A DNA stretch of 64,000 nucleotides from Domibacillus enclensis (GCF_900156125.1 NZ_FTLX01000007.1:62001-126000), one strand, 5' to 3'; positions 48,857-58,419 are shown, counted from the stretch's first letter. The notes: generated by a model from the letters alone, not told the origin. Program-made: numbers and translations.

Positions 48857-50195
48857 GCGTTTCCACGACCATCGGGTCATTCGACTGTGCATTTTTGACT
48901 TTGCACTGATGGAATTCAACGTCCTGGCCATTTTCTACGTAAAAGGCAGGACCGTCGTGACCGCTGACTGACACACGGTTAAACTGAATGTCTTTTACAT
49001 TGCCGCAGTAAAAGCCGTGCTGCTTCATCGGTTCAAGCTGCGACATCATCGCCGGCATACCCGGCTCGGCGTCCTCTGCCATCGCTATCGACACGTCGCT
49101 AAACGTCACCTCTTCCACATACATTTCCGGCAGCCCGTAAAGAAAACCGGCCGCTGCGCTCACCTCGCGGGCAGTAATATTGGAAAAATGGATGCGGCGG
49201 AAGGCAGGTGTTTCTTCCGTTACAGGATAGGACGCTTTATCCCACACGTACTTTTCCTTGCCGCGCGGACCGCAGAAATAGTAGGCATTCACAATAAACG
49301 GACAAATGACTTTTTTCATCACAATATTGCTGACCCGGATGTCTTCTACAACCCCGCCGCGTCCGCGTCTTGACTTCAGCCGGATGCCCCGGTCTGTTCC
49401 TTCGAACACGCAATTGCTCACGGTGACGTTGCGGATATCCCCGCTCATCTCACTGCCGAGCACGACACCGCCGTGCCCGTGGATCATGGTGCAGTTTGTA
49501 ATAGTAATGTTCTCACACGGAATGCGCTCCGGAGAATCTTCTGTACCGGATTTAATGGCAATACAATCATCTCCGACATCAATATGGCAGTCGGAGATCC
49601 GTACATTGCGGCACGATTCAGGATCAATTCCGTCTGTATTCGGAGAATCGCTCGGGTTGACGATGGAAATGGCATGAATGGTCACATTCTCGCAGCGGAT
49701 CGGATTCACAGTCCAGCTTGGTGAATCAATCATCTTTACGCCGGAAATCAGCACGCGGCTGCACCGGTCAAAGCTGACAAGCTTCGGGCGCGGATAGTCA
49801 TTTTCTTTTCGTCTGAACAGCTCCCACCATGGCTGTCCCTGGCCGTCCAGTGTGCCCTGGCCGGTGATCGAGATATTTTCCGCTCCTTCCGCATAAATAC
49901 ACGAGGCGTATACATCCCGGTTGACTCCTTCCCAGCGCGAATGAACAACAGGATAATCAGCCGGATCGGTGCTGAACAGCAAAACCGCGCCGGCTTCCAG
50001 ATGAAGGTTAATATCGCTTTTTAAGATGACTGCTCCGGTTAAGAAACGGCCGGCTGGCACAGAAACAGTGCCGCCGCCCCTTTCCACACATGCCTGAATC
50101 GCTCCGGCAATCGCTTCAGTGTTCATCGTTTTACCATTTCCTACTGCACCGAAATGAGTAATCGACACAGCAGATGACGCTTGTGCTGTATTCAC
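48846..50195 (-). CDS. GH28 polygalacturonase-type glycoside hydrolase, cytoplasmic
   Basis: A 449-residue beta-helix hydrolase. Family signatures are SPNTDGIDPE (186-188 NTD), GDDCIAIKSG (Asp 209-210), HGHGGVVLGSEMSG (His 241) and RGIRLKSRRGRGG (RLK 272-274). No signal peptide is present, which suggests an exo-acting enzyme on imported galacturonides (or rhamnogalacturonan fragments, as for YteR/YesR neighbours). Its ATG overlaps the stop of the GH105 gene by four bases. Confidence 0.92.
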   Translation of the reverse strand: MNTAQASSAVSITHFGAVGNGKTMNTEAIAGAIQACVERGGGTVSVPAGRFLTGAVILKSDINLHLEAGAVLLFSTDPADYPVVHSRWEGVNRDVYASCIYAEGAENISITGQGTLDGQGQPWWELFRRKENDYPRPKLVSFDRCSRVLISGVKMIDSPSWTVNPIRCENVTIHAISIVNPSDSPNTDGIDPESCRNVRISDCHIDVGDDCIAIKSGTEDSPERIPCENITITNCTMIHGHGGVVLGSEMSGDIRNVTVSNCVFEGTDRGIRLKSRRGRGGVVEDIRVSNIVMKKVICPFIVNAYYFCGPRGKEKYVWDKASYPVTEETPAFRRIHFSNITAREVSAAAGFLYGLPEMYVEEVTFSDVSIAMAEDAEPGMPAMMSQLEPMKQHGFYCGNVKDIQFNRVSVSGHDGPAFYVENGQDVEFHQCKVKNAQSNDPMVVETHGE

Positions 50196-51316
50196 GATTG
50201 CTGCTCCTCCATTTCTGCCGCTGCTAAAATAAACGCACCTACTCCTTTTAAATCATTCGTGATAATCGGCTCGCTAATGTAATACTCAAATGTGCCGTCC
50301 CGGCCGTCAGGACCACCCAGACCCGCTACCTGGCAGTTTTTGTTTAAATTCACGTGTCCTTCTGCCGTCACGGTAATAAACTCAGCAATGATGCCTTCAT
50401 ATGCTTTTTGGGCTGTTTCCATCCATTCTTCCTTCAACATACCGAGCCGGACGCCTTTAGCCATTGCATAGACAATCATGCACGAGGCCGAAGCTTCTAA
50501 ATAGTTTCCTTTTCGGTCCGGCTGATCGAGCACCTGATACCAGACACCGCTGTTTTGATCCTGCACGTTCTTCAGCACCTCCAGCGTTTCCGTTAAAATC
50601 GTGACCAGCTGTGGACGGTCCGGGTGGTCTTCCGGCAAAATACCCAGCACATCGACAAGCCCCATCACAAACCAGCCCATGGAACGCCCCCAGAAGTTTT
50701 TCGACAGACCGGTTTCCGGATCACACCACGGCTGTACTTTTTTCTCATCAAATGCGTGATACAGCAAGCCGGTTTCTGGATCTTTTGTGTTTTTCACACA
50801 AAGAATGAACTGCTTTGTAATATCGTCAAATTCGGATTGATCGCCGAATTCTTTTACATATTCCGCGTAAAAAGGCGAGCCCATATACAAGCCGTCGAGC
50901 CAGATCTGGTACGGGTATACCTTTTTATGCCAAAATACTTGTTCCGAAGTGCGGGGATGCTCAGCCAGCTGCTGGCGCAAACGGTCAGCGGCTTTTTTGT
51001 ACTTTTGCTCCTTTGATTCTTTGTAAAGCGTCAGGAGCACCTTGCCGTTGTTAATGTGATCGATGTTAAAGCTTTCTTTTTCATAATGGCGAATGCCGCC
51101 TTCTTCATCGACAAACGCGTCCATGTTTTCCTTCATATACGCGAGATACTTCGGATCGCCCGTTTTTCTCCAGACAAGCTCGATCCCCTTCAGCACAACT
51201 CCGTAATCGTAGGACCACTTGTCATTTTGCACACCATCTGATAAAAGCGGACGGCGCGCCATCGTTGAATCCGTCATTTTTTGCGCCCAATTCGCTGTTT
51301 GAATCGCTGTCGTCAT
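50192..51316 (-). CDS. GH105 unsaturated rhamnogalacturonyl hydrolase
   Basis: A 374-residue (alpha/alpha)6-barrel enzyme that removes the unsaturated galacturonyl residue left by rhamnogalacturonan lyases. The catalytic Asp is in YQIWLDGLYMGSPFYA (about 141); NFWGRSMGWFVMGLVDVL and YLEASASCMIVYAMAKGVRL are also YteR/YesR-typical. Cytoplasmic. Its presence implies that lyase products reach the cell although no lyase is encoded here. It lies 4 bases downstream of the GH43 gene. Confidence 0.93.
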   Translation of the reverse strand: MTTAIQTANWAQKMTDSTMARRPLLSDGVQNDKWSYDYGVVLKGIELVWRKTGDPKYLAYMKENMDAFVDEEGGIRHYEKESFNIDHINNGKVLLTLYKESKEQKYKKAADRLRQQLAEHPRTSEQVFWHKKVYPYQIWLDGLYMGSPFYAEYVKEFGDQSEFDDITKQFILCVKNTKDPETGLLYHAFDEKKVQPWCDPETGLSKNFWGRSMGWFVMGLVDVLGILPEDHPDRPQLVTILTETLEVLKNVQDQNSGVWYQVLDQPDRKGNYLEASASCMIVYAMAKGVRLGMLKEEWMETAQKAYEGIIAEFITVTAEGHVNLNKNCQVAGLGGPDGRDGTFEYYISEPIITNDLKGVGAFILAAAEMEEQQS

Positions 51317-51319
51317 GTC

Positions 51320-52897
51320 TCAGGTCATCTCCTTATATGAAAAATAATCAAAATCGGCAAACTGGCTTGTTCCCCGCATATCCTGCACACACAGCCCGAT
51401 AAAATTGCCGGTAAATCCATTTCCTTCATCCGATAAATGGGCGATGCTGACTGGCGTCAATGCCTCTTTCCAGTCCCCATCCCCTTCTGCATATAAAAAC
51501 GTGACCAGGTCACCCTGGATCACTGCTTTTAAGCGGACGCTTTTTTCTTCAACTGGCATGCAGACGTCCACCTTTTCAAATTCGCCCCATACACTTTTGA
51601 TCACATGCAGCGATTTGCCCGCTTCTTCGTCATGAGAAAGAAAGAAATACACGTAATTGTCTGTATTGTAATAAAGCACAAGACCGGCCATCTGCAAAAA
51701 CGATTCCGGATTAAATTCGACTGCCGTTTCGGCTTCACAGTGAATATGCTGCTGGCGCCGGGCGATTAAGTGCTGCGAATGAAGAGAATGAAGCGATTCA
51801 CCGCCGTGAATTCTCAGGAAACCCGGTCGCTTTGAAAGCGAGCACCACGACTCATCCGGTGCCGCCCGGAGTGTATTCCACGTCCAATGCAAGGAGGGTC
51901 CATCGAACTCGTCCCGTTCAAGATCATCCGACTCAAACGGATGCAGCGGCAAATCCGGTGCTTCCACTTCCAGCTGTGCTTCATAGCCGCCAGACGTGAG
52001 CCGGAGCCAGCCATCGTCTGTCCAGTGCACCTTCTGCATAGCCGTTTCCCGTCCCAGGATCGAATATTTTCCTCCAACGGGACGGCTGCACAAATGCGCC
52101 ATATACAACTCGCCATTCTGTGTCTCCACAACGCTTCCATGACCGGCTTTTTGCAGCGGCAATGATTCATCATGCGCCGAGGTCATCATCGGATTTTGCG
52201 GGTCCACTTCATACGGACCGGTGATGTTTTTGGCTCTGGCAACTGTAACCGCATGCGTTTTCCCCGTGCCGCCTTCTGCTGTGACCAAATAATAATAGCC
52301 TTCGTGCTTATAAAGATGCGGCGCTTCTGTTTTCCGTAAATCGGTGCCGTCAAAAATGTGATGAATCGGGCCAGTCAGTTTCTGCTCCTGCCCGCTGTAT
52401 TCCTGCATGACAATGCCCGCCGACTTGTTTCGGCCGTTTATCCGGTAATCCCAATGAACATTTAAAAACCACTTTCGCCCGTCCTCATCATGAAACAGCG
52501 ACGGGTCAAAATTACCGCTGTTTAAAAAGACCGGCTCTGACCACGGACCTGTAATCGCCTCTGCTGTTCTTACATAGTTATGGGCATCTTTAAATGGGTA
52601 TTTGCTTCGTTTCACATCCGTATAAACGAGATAAAACAAGCCATTATGGAAGCTTAACGCCGGTGCCCATACGCCGGCCGAATCCGGATTTCCTTGAAAC
52701 TGCACATGGTCTGTTAAAATGCTTGTCACGTAGCGCCAGTGCACTAAATCACGCGAATGGTACACCGGAATGCCCGGATACCACTCGAATGTTGAGGTCA
52801 CAATGTAATAATCATCCTTTGCCCGAACGATACAAGGATCGGGATTGAATCCTTTTAATATAGGATTTTGAATCATGGCTGCTGTTTGGATCTCCAC
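51320..52897 (-). CDS. GH43 beta-xylosidase/alpha-arabinofuranosidase
   Basis: A five-bladed propeller (about 1-320) followed by a beta-sandwich of the GH43 C2/DUF1349 type (about 325-525). Catalytic positions: base Asp in NPDPCIV, modulator Asp in GNFDPSLFHDEDG and acid Glu in KTEAPHLYKHEGYYY. The GTG at 52897 is the best start, as AAGGATGG directly abuts the ATG at 52906. Cytoplasmic. It probably trims arabinose or xylose from pectic side chains. It is separated from the upstream binding protein gene by a 20-bp-phased GCGC array. Confidence 0.87.
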   Translation of the reverse strand: MEIQTAAMIQNPILKGFNPDPCIVRAKDDYYIVTSTFEWYPGIPVYHSRDLVHWRYVTSILTDHVQFQGNPDSAGVWAPALSFHNGLFYLVYTDVKRSKYPFKDAHNYVRTAEAITGPWSEPVFLNSGNFDPSLFHDEDGRKWFLNVHWDYRINGRNKSAGIVMQEYSGQEQKLTGPIHHIFDGTDLRKTEAPHLYKHEGYYYLVTAEGGTGKTHAVTVARAKNITGPYEVDPQNPMMTSAHDESLPLQKAGHGSVVETQNGELYMAHLCSRPVGGKYSILGRETAMQKVHWTDDGWLRLTSGGYEAQLEVEAPDLPLHPFESDDLERDEFDGPSLHWTWNTLRAAPDESWCSLSKRPGFLRIHGGESLHSLHSQHLIARRQQHIHCEAETAVEFNPESFLQMAGLVLYYNTDNYVYFFLSHDEEAGKSLHVIKSVWGEFEKVDVCMPVEEKSVRLKAVIQGDLVTFLYAEGDGDWKEALTPVSIAHLSDEGNGFTGNFIGLCVQDMRGTSQFADFDYFSYKEMT

Positions 52898-52925
52898 TTT
52901 CCCCATCCTTCCGAAGCTTTAATGT

Positions 52926-53032
52926 TGGCGCAATTCCAGCGATTACGGCGCAATAAAGAGATTATTGCGCCGTATTTGATTTAATTGCGCCGTATCTGGA
53001 ATTATTGCGCCAAACTAGAGGTTATTGCGCCA
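52926..53032. repeat. 20-bp-phased GCGC word array
   Basis: GCGC starts at 52928, 52948, 52967, 52987, 53007 and 53027 (steps 20, 19, 20, 20, 20). The first two sit in GGCGCAAT and the last four in the inverse, ATTGCGCC. The inversion point makes a perfect 10-bp hairpin (GGCGCAATAA/TTATTGCGCC, loop 5, 52947-52971). It lies between the binding protein and GH43 genes inside the pectin operon. A similar array is at 61993-62119. Confidence 0.8.
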
Positions 53033-53035
53033 AAT

Positions 53036-54547
53036 TTACTTGGACGCTTTGTAGGCCTCAGCATATTCTTTCACAATCTGGTCGCCGCCTGATGAACGCC
53101 ATTTTTCGATGGACTCTTTAAAGCCGGCATCGTCCATTTCACCCATAATGTATTTGATCGTCGCATCGACCATGATTTTCTCAAGCTCTGTGCCGCGTTC
53201 GTTGGCTGTAGCTGAATCCAGCGGCACTGTTGGGTCGATCACAGCGAACTCTGTGTTTTCTTCCACTAATTCATTAGCAAGCTGTTTGTCCGGATCTGCA
53301 TCCACCAGACTATGGGTAATCTCACTTGGACGTGAGCTTGACAGCGGCTGTACTTCTTTTTGCCATAAATCCGTATCTGTAATTTCAATCGCGCCGCTTT
53401 CATTTAATTCATAATGGGTGCCTTCAATTCCGCCCGTCATCAGCATAAAGGCCTCTTCATCAATCAAGTCATTCACGAACTGAAGAAGACGTTTTAATTC
53501 TGCTTCTGACTCCACCTCTGATTTCGGAAATGCCATGAGGCCTCCGACACCCGTGTTTTCTGACCAGACGTGATATTCCCCGTCAGGTCCGGCAATTTTG
53601 TTCACCGGCACAAGCTTCAAGCCATCCTGCAAGCCCTGCGACAAGTTTTTCAAGTTCAAAATATCGATCATCCCCGTGTAAATACCTGTTTTGCCCTGGG
53701 CGAACTTTTGCTGCTGGTCCGTTTTCGCTGTGACTGCGAAATCCTGTGATAAGAAGCCATTTTCATAAAGATCTCTGGAATATTTCATCGTATTCATATA
53801 CTCTTCTGTTTCAAACTCCGGTGTAAATGAGCCGTCTTCCTCTACCTTCCAGCCGTTTGGCGCCCCGTGATAGGAAGCCAACAGCTTAAAGCTGCTGTAG
53901 CGCAAATCGCTCCGGTCTCCGAAGCCGACGGTGTCATCCTTGCCGTTTCCATCCGGATCATCCTCTGTAAAGGCACGCGCCACTTCACGAAGCTCCTCAA
54001 GGTTCGTCGGCTGCTTCATGCCTAAATTATCCAGCCAGTCCTGGCGAAGAACGAGTCCTGAACGCGCCAGCGGCTTTTGAAAAGGCACCCCGTACAGTAC
54101 CCCTTCAATCGAAGCCGCATCCCGAACCTCCTGCGAAATAGCTTTTAAATTGTCATAATCGTCAAGATACTCGCCGACATCCCAGAACATACCGGATTTA
54201 AGCGACTGCCGCACAGATGAGTTTGTCATCATCGTCAGCGAAACGATATCAGACAGCTCACCAGAAGCAAGAGCGGCGGTAATCCGTTCTTCTTTTGACG
54301 CGTCCGGTACCCAGTTAAAGTTAATGTCCGCATTGGTATGCTCCTCAAGCTTTGTCAGAACATCACCGCTCGGCGGAGATGGGGCGTGAAGAATGGCTGT
54401 CCAGTTCACAGAAGCTTTTGATTCCGGATCATACTCGGCTGACGACTGCGCCGCGTTGTCTGCATCGTTCGAGCAAGCTCCCATTAAAAGAGCTGCAGCC
54501 ATTAATGCTTTCATTGACAAGACTTTCGTTACGTTATTCTTTTTCAT
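53036..54547 (-). CDS. Pectic oligosaccharide-binding lipoprotein (LplA/YtcQ type)
   Basis: A 503-residue solute-binding protein with a lipobox ending MGAC (Cys about 25). The body is of the large LplA/YesO-type: ASVNWTAILHAPSPPSGDVL, NADINFNWVPDASKEERITA and the LVLRQDWLDNLGMKQPTNLE segment. The ATG at 54547 is chosen for spacing from AAGGGG. It belongs with the LplB-type permease (55212-56189) and the LplC-type permease on the other strand (56481-57350), importing rhamnogalacturonan or galacturonan fragments. Confidence 0.88.
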   Translation of the reverse strand: MKKNNVTKVLSMKALMAAALLMGACSNDADNAAQSSAEYDPESKASVNWTAILHAPSPPSGDVLTKLEEHTNADINFNWVPDASKEERITAALASGELSDIVSLTMMTNSSVRQSLKSGMFWDVGEYLDDYDNLKAISQEVRDAASIEGVLYGVPFQKPLARSGLVLRQDWLDNLGMKQPTNLEELREVARAFTEDDPDGNGKDDTVGFGDRSDLRYSSFKLLASYHGAPNGWKVEEDGSFTPEFETEEYMNTMKYSRDLYENGFLSQDFAVTAKTDQQQKFAQGKTGIYTGMIDILNLKNLSQGLQDGLKLVPVNKIAGPDGEYHVWSENTGVGGLMAFPKSEVESEAELKRLLQFVNDLIDEEAFMLMTGGIEGTHYELNESGAIEITDTDLWQKEVQPLSSSRPSEITHSLVDADPDKQLANELVEENTEFAVIDPTVPLDSATANERGTELEKIMVDATIKYIMGEMDDAGFKESIEKWRSSGGDQIVKEYAEAYKASK

Positions 54548-54560
54548 TTCATCCATCCCC

Positions 54561-55190
54561 TTATTTGTCGACGGCCAGGCGGCGGTCGTTCGTTGTTTGC
54601 TGCATTTCGGCTTTCATAAAAACTTGATTCACCATCCACATAGATAGATAAGCAACCGGACCGAGGCCAAATAGAAAGAAAAAGCCCGGATTAATCGCTA
54701 ATATAACGAATAGAGCCATTGATACGGCAAGTAACACGAGCGTATATTGAAAATAAGCGATGCCTAGAAAAACCGAATACTTCATTTTACTTAAAAGCGT
54801 TTTCATTTCGTAATGAACAAGAATGCACGGCAGATAAATCAACGATACGACATACAAAATACTCGCTGCAATGACAATTGCTCGAATCACCATGGATTCA
54901 ACATATAGCAGATCAATGTATAGAATCAGGCCCACTGTTCCATACAGGAAAAACAGCTTGTTGCCTTCCTTGAAATGCTGCTTGTACAGCTCCTTAAATG
55001 TATGGAACACCGGAATCGATTCATTGCCCCGAATCCACTGGCGAAGCACACCAAACAGTGCCAGTGTTGCCGGACCGGCTCCAAACAAGCCGAGTCCTGC
55101 GAGTGTGAACGCCATCCATAGCACATTCACATAAACGAGCTTCAATAGAAGAGAACAGCAGGCATTCATCCGCTCCGCCATTTTATCCAT
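54561..55190 (-). CDS. yesL: YesL family membrane protein (DUF624)
   Basis: About 209 residues with five or six hydrophobic segments. The YesL/DUF624 pattern is clear: NVLWMAFTLAGLGLFGAGPA near the N-terminus and ALFGVLRQWIRGNESIPVFH after it. YesL genes sit in rhamnogalacturonan and other oligosaccharide ABC loci; the function is unknown but is probably linked to transport. The start is uncertain (GTG at 55202 or 55199, or ATG at 55190). Confidence 0.87.
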   Translation of the reverse strand: MDKMAERMNACCSLLLKLVYVNVLWMAFTLAGLGLFGAGPATLALFGVLRQWIRGNESIPVFHTFKELYKQHFKEGNKLFFLYGTVGLILYIDLLYVESMVIRAIVIAASILYVVSLIYLPCILVHYEMKTLLSKMKYSVFLGIAYFQYTLVLLAVSMALFVILAINPGFFFLFGLGPVAYLSMWMVNQVFMKAEMQQTTNDRRLAVDK

Positions 55191-55211
55191 TCCACTCACC
55201 ACCCTTTCTCA

Positions 55212-56189
55212 TTAGTAAAGGCCGTCTTCACCAAACTTTTTCGCCAGTTTATTGGCACCAATGACGAGAACAAGCCCGACAAGGCCTTTAAATACGCCTA
55301 CCGCTGTACTGTAGCTGAGCTGGCCGTTTTTCAAGCCGGCTGTATAAACATACGTATCAAAAATCTCTGCTACTTCACGGTTCAGTGAGTTCAATAGAAG
55401 ATACACATGCTCAAATCCAAGATCCAGCGTCTGGCCGATTTTCAAAATCAGCAAGATGATAATGACCGGGCGAATCGCCGGAAGCGTCACGTGCCAAATT
55501 TGGCGGAGACGGTTTGCCCCATCAATTTTGGCTGCTTCATATAATTGCGGATCGACAGCAGTTACAGCGGCCAAATAAATAATCGTTGACCAGCCCATTT
55601 CCTTCCAGATGACCTGAGTGATGTACAACGTACGCGTCCAGTCCGGGCTTGTCAGGAAATCAACCTTTTCTCCACCCATTCGGGCAATTACTTCATTCAC
55701 AATGCCTCCATCTACAGTCAGGAACACGTAGAAAATCGACACGATGATGACCCATGACATAAAGTGTGGAATGTAGATGATCGTCTGGACAGCACCTTTA
55801 AACGCTTTCATTCGCACTTCATTTAACATAAGTGCTACGATAATCGGAATCGGAAAGAAGATAAATAAGTTTAAAGCGAAAAAGATGAGTGTATTTTTTA
55901 ATAACATGAAGAAAGTCGGTTCTGTAAACAGTCGTTCAAAGTGCTTGAGTCCAGCCCATTCACTTCCCGCAATCCCAAGAAACGGCTGATAATCCTGAAA
56001 GGCAATAATGATGCCCGCCATTGGCACGTATTTAAAGATAAGAAAATACAGAAGGCCTGGCAAAATCATTAAATAGAGATACTTGTTCCTCGCAAGGCTG
56101 GCGATGTTTTTCCTTCTGGCGAGCTGCTTTATTTCTTTTTTTGATATAGCTGCAGACACTTGATCCACGGCAACGTTTGTGTCTCTCAC
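55212..56189 (-). CDS. Pectic oligosaccharide ABC permease, LplB/YteP type
   Basis: A 325-residue permease with six membrane segments. LMILPGLLYFLIFKYVPMAG and the EAA loop QLYEAAKIDGANRLRQIWHV are LplB-type. The GTG at 56189 is 6-7 bases from GAGGAGGG and is the best start; the frame to 56249 has no site. It is first in the minus-strand operon, while its LplC partner lies on the plus strand 290 bases away. Confidence 0.88.
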   Translation of the reverse strand: MRDTNVAVDQVSAAISKKEIKQLARRKNIASLARNKYLYLMILPGLLYFLIFKYVPMAGIIIAFQDYQPFLGIAGSEWAGLKHFERLFTEPTFFMLLKNTLIFFALNLFIFFPIPIIVALMLNEVRMKAFKGAVQTIIYIPHFMSWVIIVSIFYVFLTVDGGIVNEVIARMGGEKVDFLTSPDWTRTLYITQVIWKEMGWSTIIYLAAVTAVDPQLYEAAKIDGANRLRQIWHVTLPAIRPVIIILLILKIGQTLDLGFEHVYLLLNSLNREVAEIFDTYVYTAGLKNGQLSYSTAVGVFKGLVGLVLVIGANKLAKKFGEDGLY

Positions 56190-56299
56190 AACGCGAATCC
56201 CTCCTCGTTTGCATTTGTTGTTTTGCACATCTATACCGTAATGCAGCACCCGCCGTAACGTCTATAATCATCTTGCCTGTCCCCTTGCAAACAGCGGTT

Positions 56300-56313
56300 T
56301 GAAAGCGTTTTCC
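56300..56313. promoter_or_regulatory. cre site in the divergent pectin promoter region
   Basis: TGAAAGCGTTTTCC matches the cre consensus at 13 of 14 positions. It lies in the 290-base space between the divergent LplB and LplC operons, so CcpA could repress both. I find no convincing promoter boxes in this space. Confidence 0.6.
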
Positions 56314-56480
56314 GAACGCCTCCTGTTGAAATGATCATTTTCTTCCGGGATGATTATGGACGAGCATTTGCCCTTTTTTCTTCGGTTTTATCCACGTATG
56401 GTCAAATGAGTATAGACGCACTTCACAGCCGGTTGCTACAGTAAAGTCAGATAACAAACTTCATTAAGGAGGTTCTTTTC

Positions 56481-57350
56481 ATGAAAGATTATTCTATAGG
56501 AAACCGCATCTTCAACGTGTTCAACTACACATTTCTTGCGGTGATCTCGCTCGCCTGTCTGCTTCCCTTCATTAATGTCATTGCCAGCTCATTCGCCACA
56601 ACGGACGAGGTCATGGAAAAGTCGTTTATTTTATTTCCGACGACATTTACGCTTGATGCCTACACCTTTATCTTTTCAACACCGACTATCTTTAAAAGCC
56701 TGGTCGTGTCAATCGGCGTAACCGGCGTTGGTACGTTTGTCAGTATGGTGTTAACCGCTACGATGGCGTACGGGCTGTCCAGAACCTACCTATATGGACG
56801 CCGGCAGCTGAACTTTCTCGTCGTCTTTACGATGCTGTTTAGCGGCGGGATGATCCCGACGTATTTGGTTGTGAAAAACCTGGGGCTGATCAACTCGTAC
56901 TGGGCCTTGATTCTGCCAGTGGCCATCAGCGCCTTTAATCTCATTATTATGAGAAACTTTTTTCAAGCGATTCCGGAAAGCTTAGAGGAATCCGCTAAGA
57001 TTGATGGCTGCAACGACATTATGATTTTCTTGAAAATTGTGCTGCCGCTGTCACTGCCATCGATTGCGACGATCTCCCTGTTTTATGCTGTGGCGTATTG
57101 GAACGAATATATGAATGCGATCCTGTATATTAATGATTCTGCTAAATGGCCGATTCAAATTTTGCTCCGCCAAATTGTAATCGTTTCCAGCGGAATGCAG
57201 GCCGATACAACCGCCGTTGATATTGTTCCACCGGCTCAAACGGTGAAAATGGCCGTTATTGCCGTGGCAACCTTGCCAATGCTGATCATTTATCCATTCC
57301 TTCAAAAATATTTCGTCAAGGGCGCGCTCGTCGGCTCAGTGAAAGCGTAA
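56481..57350 (+). CDS. Pectic oligosaccharide ABC permease, LplC/YtcP type
   Basis: A 289-residue permease with six membrane segments. The EAA loop is LEESAKIDGCNDIMIFLKIV and the C-terminus FLQKYFVKGALVGSVKA is LplC-type. AAGGAGG lies 8 bases upstream. It is the natural partner of the LplB-type permease, which is transcribed in the opposite direction. This split is unusual because the two permeases are normally adjacent in one operon. It is followed 14 bases later by the RG acetylesterase gene. Confidence 0.9.
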   Translation: MKDYSIGNRIFNVFNYTFLAVISLACLLPFINVIASSFATTDEVMEKSFILFPTTFTLDAYTFIFSTPTIFKSLVVSIGVTGVGTFVSMVLTATMAYGLSRTYLYGRRQLNFLVVFTMLFSGGMIPTYLVVKNLGLINSYWALILPVAISAFNLIIMRNFFQAIPESLEESAKIDGCNDIMIFLKIVLPLSLPSIATISLFYAVAYWNEYMNAILYINDSAKWPIQILLRQIVIVSSGMQADTTAVDIVPPAQTVKMAVIAVATLPMLIIYPFLQKYFVKGALVGSVKA

Positions 57351-57364
57351 AAGGAGATGGCTCG

Positions 57365-58411
57365 ATGACCATATATAATGAAAAGCTTGGCGCCGGCTTT
57401 CTTGAAACAGACGGCATGCGAATAGAGGAGGGGCTTTATACGGCCCCTCTTCTTCACTTTCAAGCAGATCTTCCGGATAGGGATTATACGATCACTCTCA
57501 CCAGTCCGGCCAGCGCTAATGTGCAGGAGATGGAGCTGACGGTCAACGGCGTAGAGATTCAGCCCACCTGGGTGCTTGAACAACAGGAATGGACATGCTT
57601 ATTCCCCTTTGCGCTTGTCGGCACAGCTCTGCACCTACACGTGGAGGGATCACCTGCCGTTCTATCAACCGTTGAAGTCACGCCTATCCATGAACGCCAA
57701 AGAAGCACATATCCTGCTCTTTTTTTAATAGGCGATTCAACGGTCTGCACCTATGAAAAGGAGCGGGCACCGATGGCTGGATGGGGGCAGATGATCGGCC
57801 GCTTTTTTCAGGAGACAATCCATATTGAAAACCCGGCCATGGGCGGCCGCAGCACACGCTCGGCTTACCGGGAAGGGCGGCTGAATGCGCTGCTGACAGA
57901 CATCAAGCCGGGGGATTATATATTGATCCAGTTCGCCCACAACGACGAAACCCCAACGAAGCTGGACCGGTACGTGACGGTTGATCAGTACAAGACCTAT
58001 TTAAGAGATCATTATATTCGAGGCGTTCTTCAGCGCCAGGGAATTCCCGTTTGTGTCACGTCAATGAACCGAAGAACGTTTGATAAGGGGGCGGGTACGT
58101 TTATTGACAGCTTCCCGGCGTATACGAACGCGATGCGGGAAATAGCGGAGGAGCAGGGACTTGTGCTTATTGACTTAAACAAAAAAAGCCTCGCTTATTA
58201 CAACGAGCTCGGCTACGAGGGAACCGCTGCGATTTTCATGCAGCTAAAACCCGGAGAAAGTCCTAATTACCCGGATGGACTAGATGACAACACTCACTTC
58301 AAAAAAGCCGGCGCCCAAAAAATGGCCCGGTTTGTGGCAGAGGAAATCAACAAAAAAATACCCGCATTAGCCCCTTTCATAAAAGAAATGGACAAGCCGG
58401 ATTCTTATTGA
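57365..58411 (+). CDS. Rhamnogalacturonan acetylesterase (SGNH, YesT/RhgT-like)
   Basis: A 348-residue two-domain protein: an N-terminal beta-sandwich (about 1-110) and an SGNH hydrolase domain (115-345). Block I is LIGDSTVCTY with nucleophile Ser 125, block II the Gly in MGGRSTRS, block III FAHNDETP (Asn), and block V DNTHFKKAGA (Asp and His). It removes acetyl groups from rhamnogalacturonan I. No signal peptide, so it acts on imported fragments. A 10-bp hairpin (58395-58419) overlaps its stop. Confidence 0.9.
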   Translation: MTIYNEKLGAGFLETDGMRIEEGLYTAPLLHFQADLPDRDYTITLTSPASANVQEMELTVNGVEIQPTWVLEQQEWTCLFPFALVGTALHLHVEGSPAVLSTVEVTPIHERQRSTYPALFLIGDSTVCTYEKERAPMAGWGQMIGRFFQETIHIENPAMGGRSTRSAYREGRLNALLTDIKPGDYILIQFAHNDETPTKLDRYVTVDQYKTYLRDHYIRGVLQRQGIPVCVTSMNRRTFDKGAGTFIDSFPAYTNAMREIAEEQGLVLIDLNKKSLAYYNELGYEGTAAIFMQLKPGESPNYPDGLDDNTHFKKAGAQKMARFVAEEINKKIPALAPFIKEMDKPDSY

Positions 58412-58419
58412 ATCCGGCT
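58395..58419. repeat. Duplicated hairpin, left copy
   Basis: AGCCGGATTC pairs with GAATCCGGCT around TTATT. An almost identical hairpin is at 59045-59069, on the other side of composite repeat copy 3. There is no T run after this copy, so it would be a weak terminator. Confidence 0.6.

Noticed and set aside
52926-53032. CRISPR array
   Set aside because: The repeated word is only 4-8 bases, orientation flips within the array, spacing is 20 bp and no cas genes are near.
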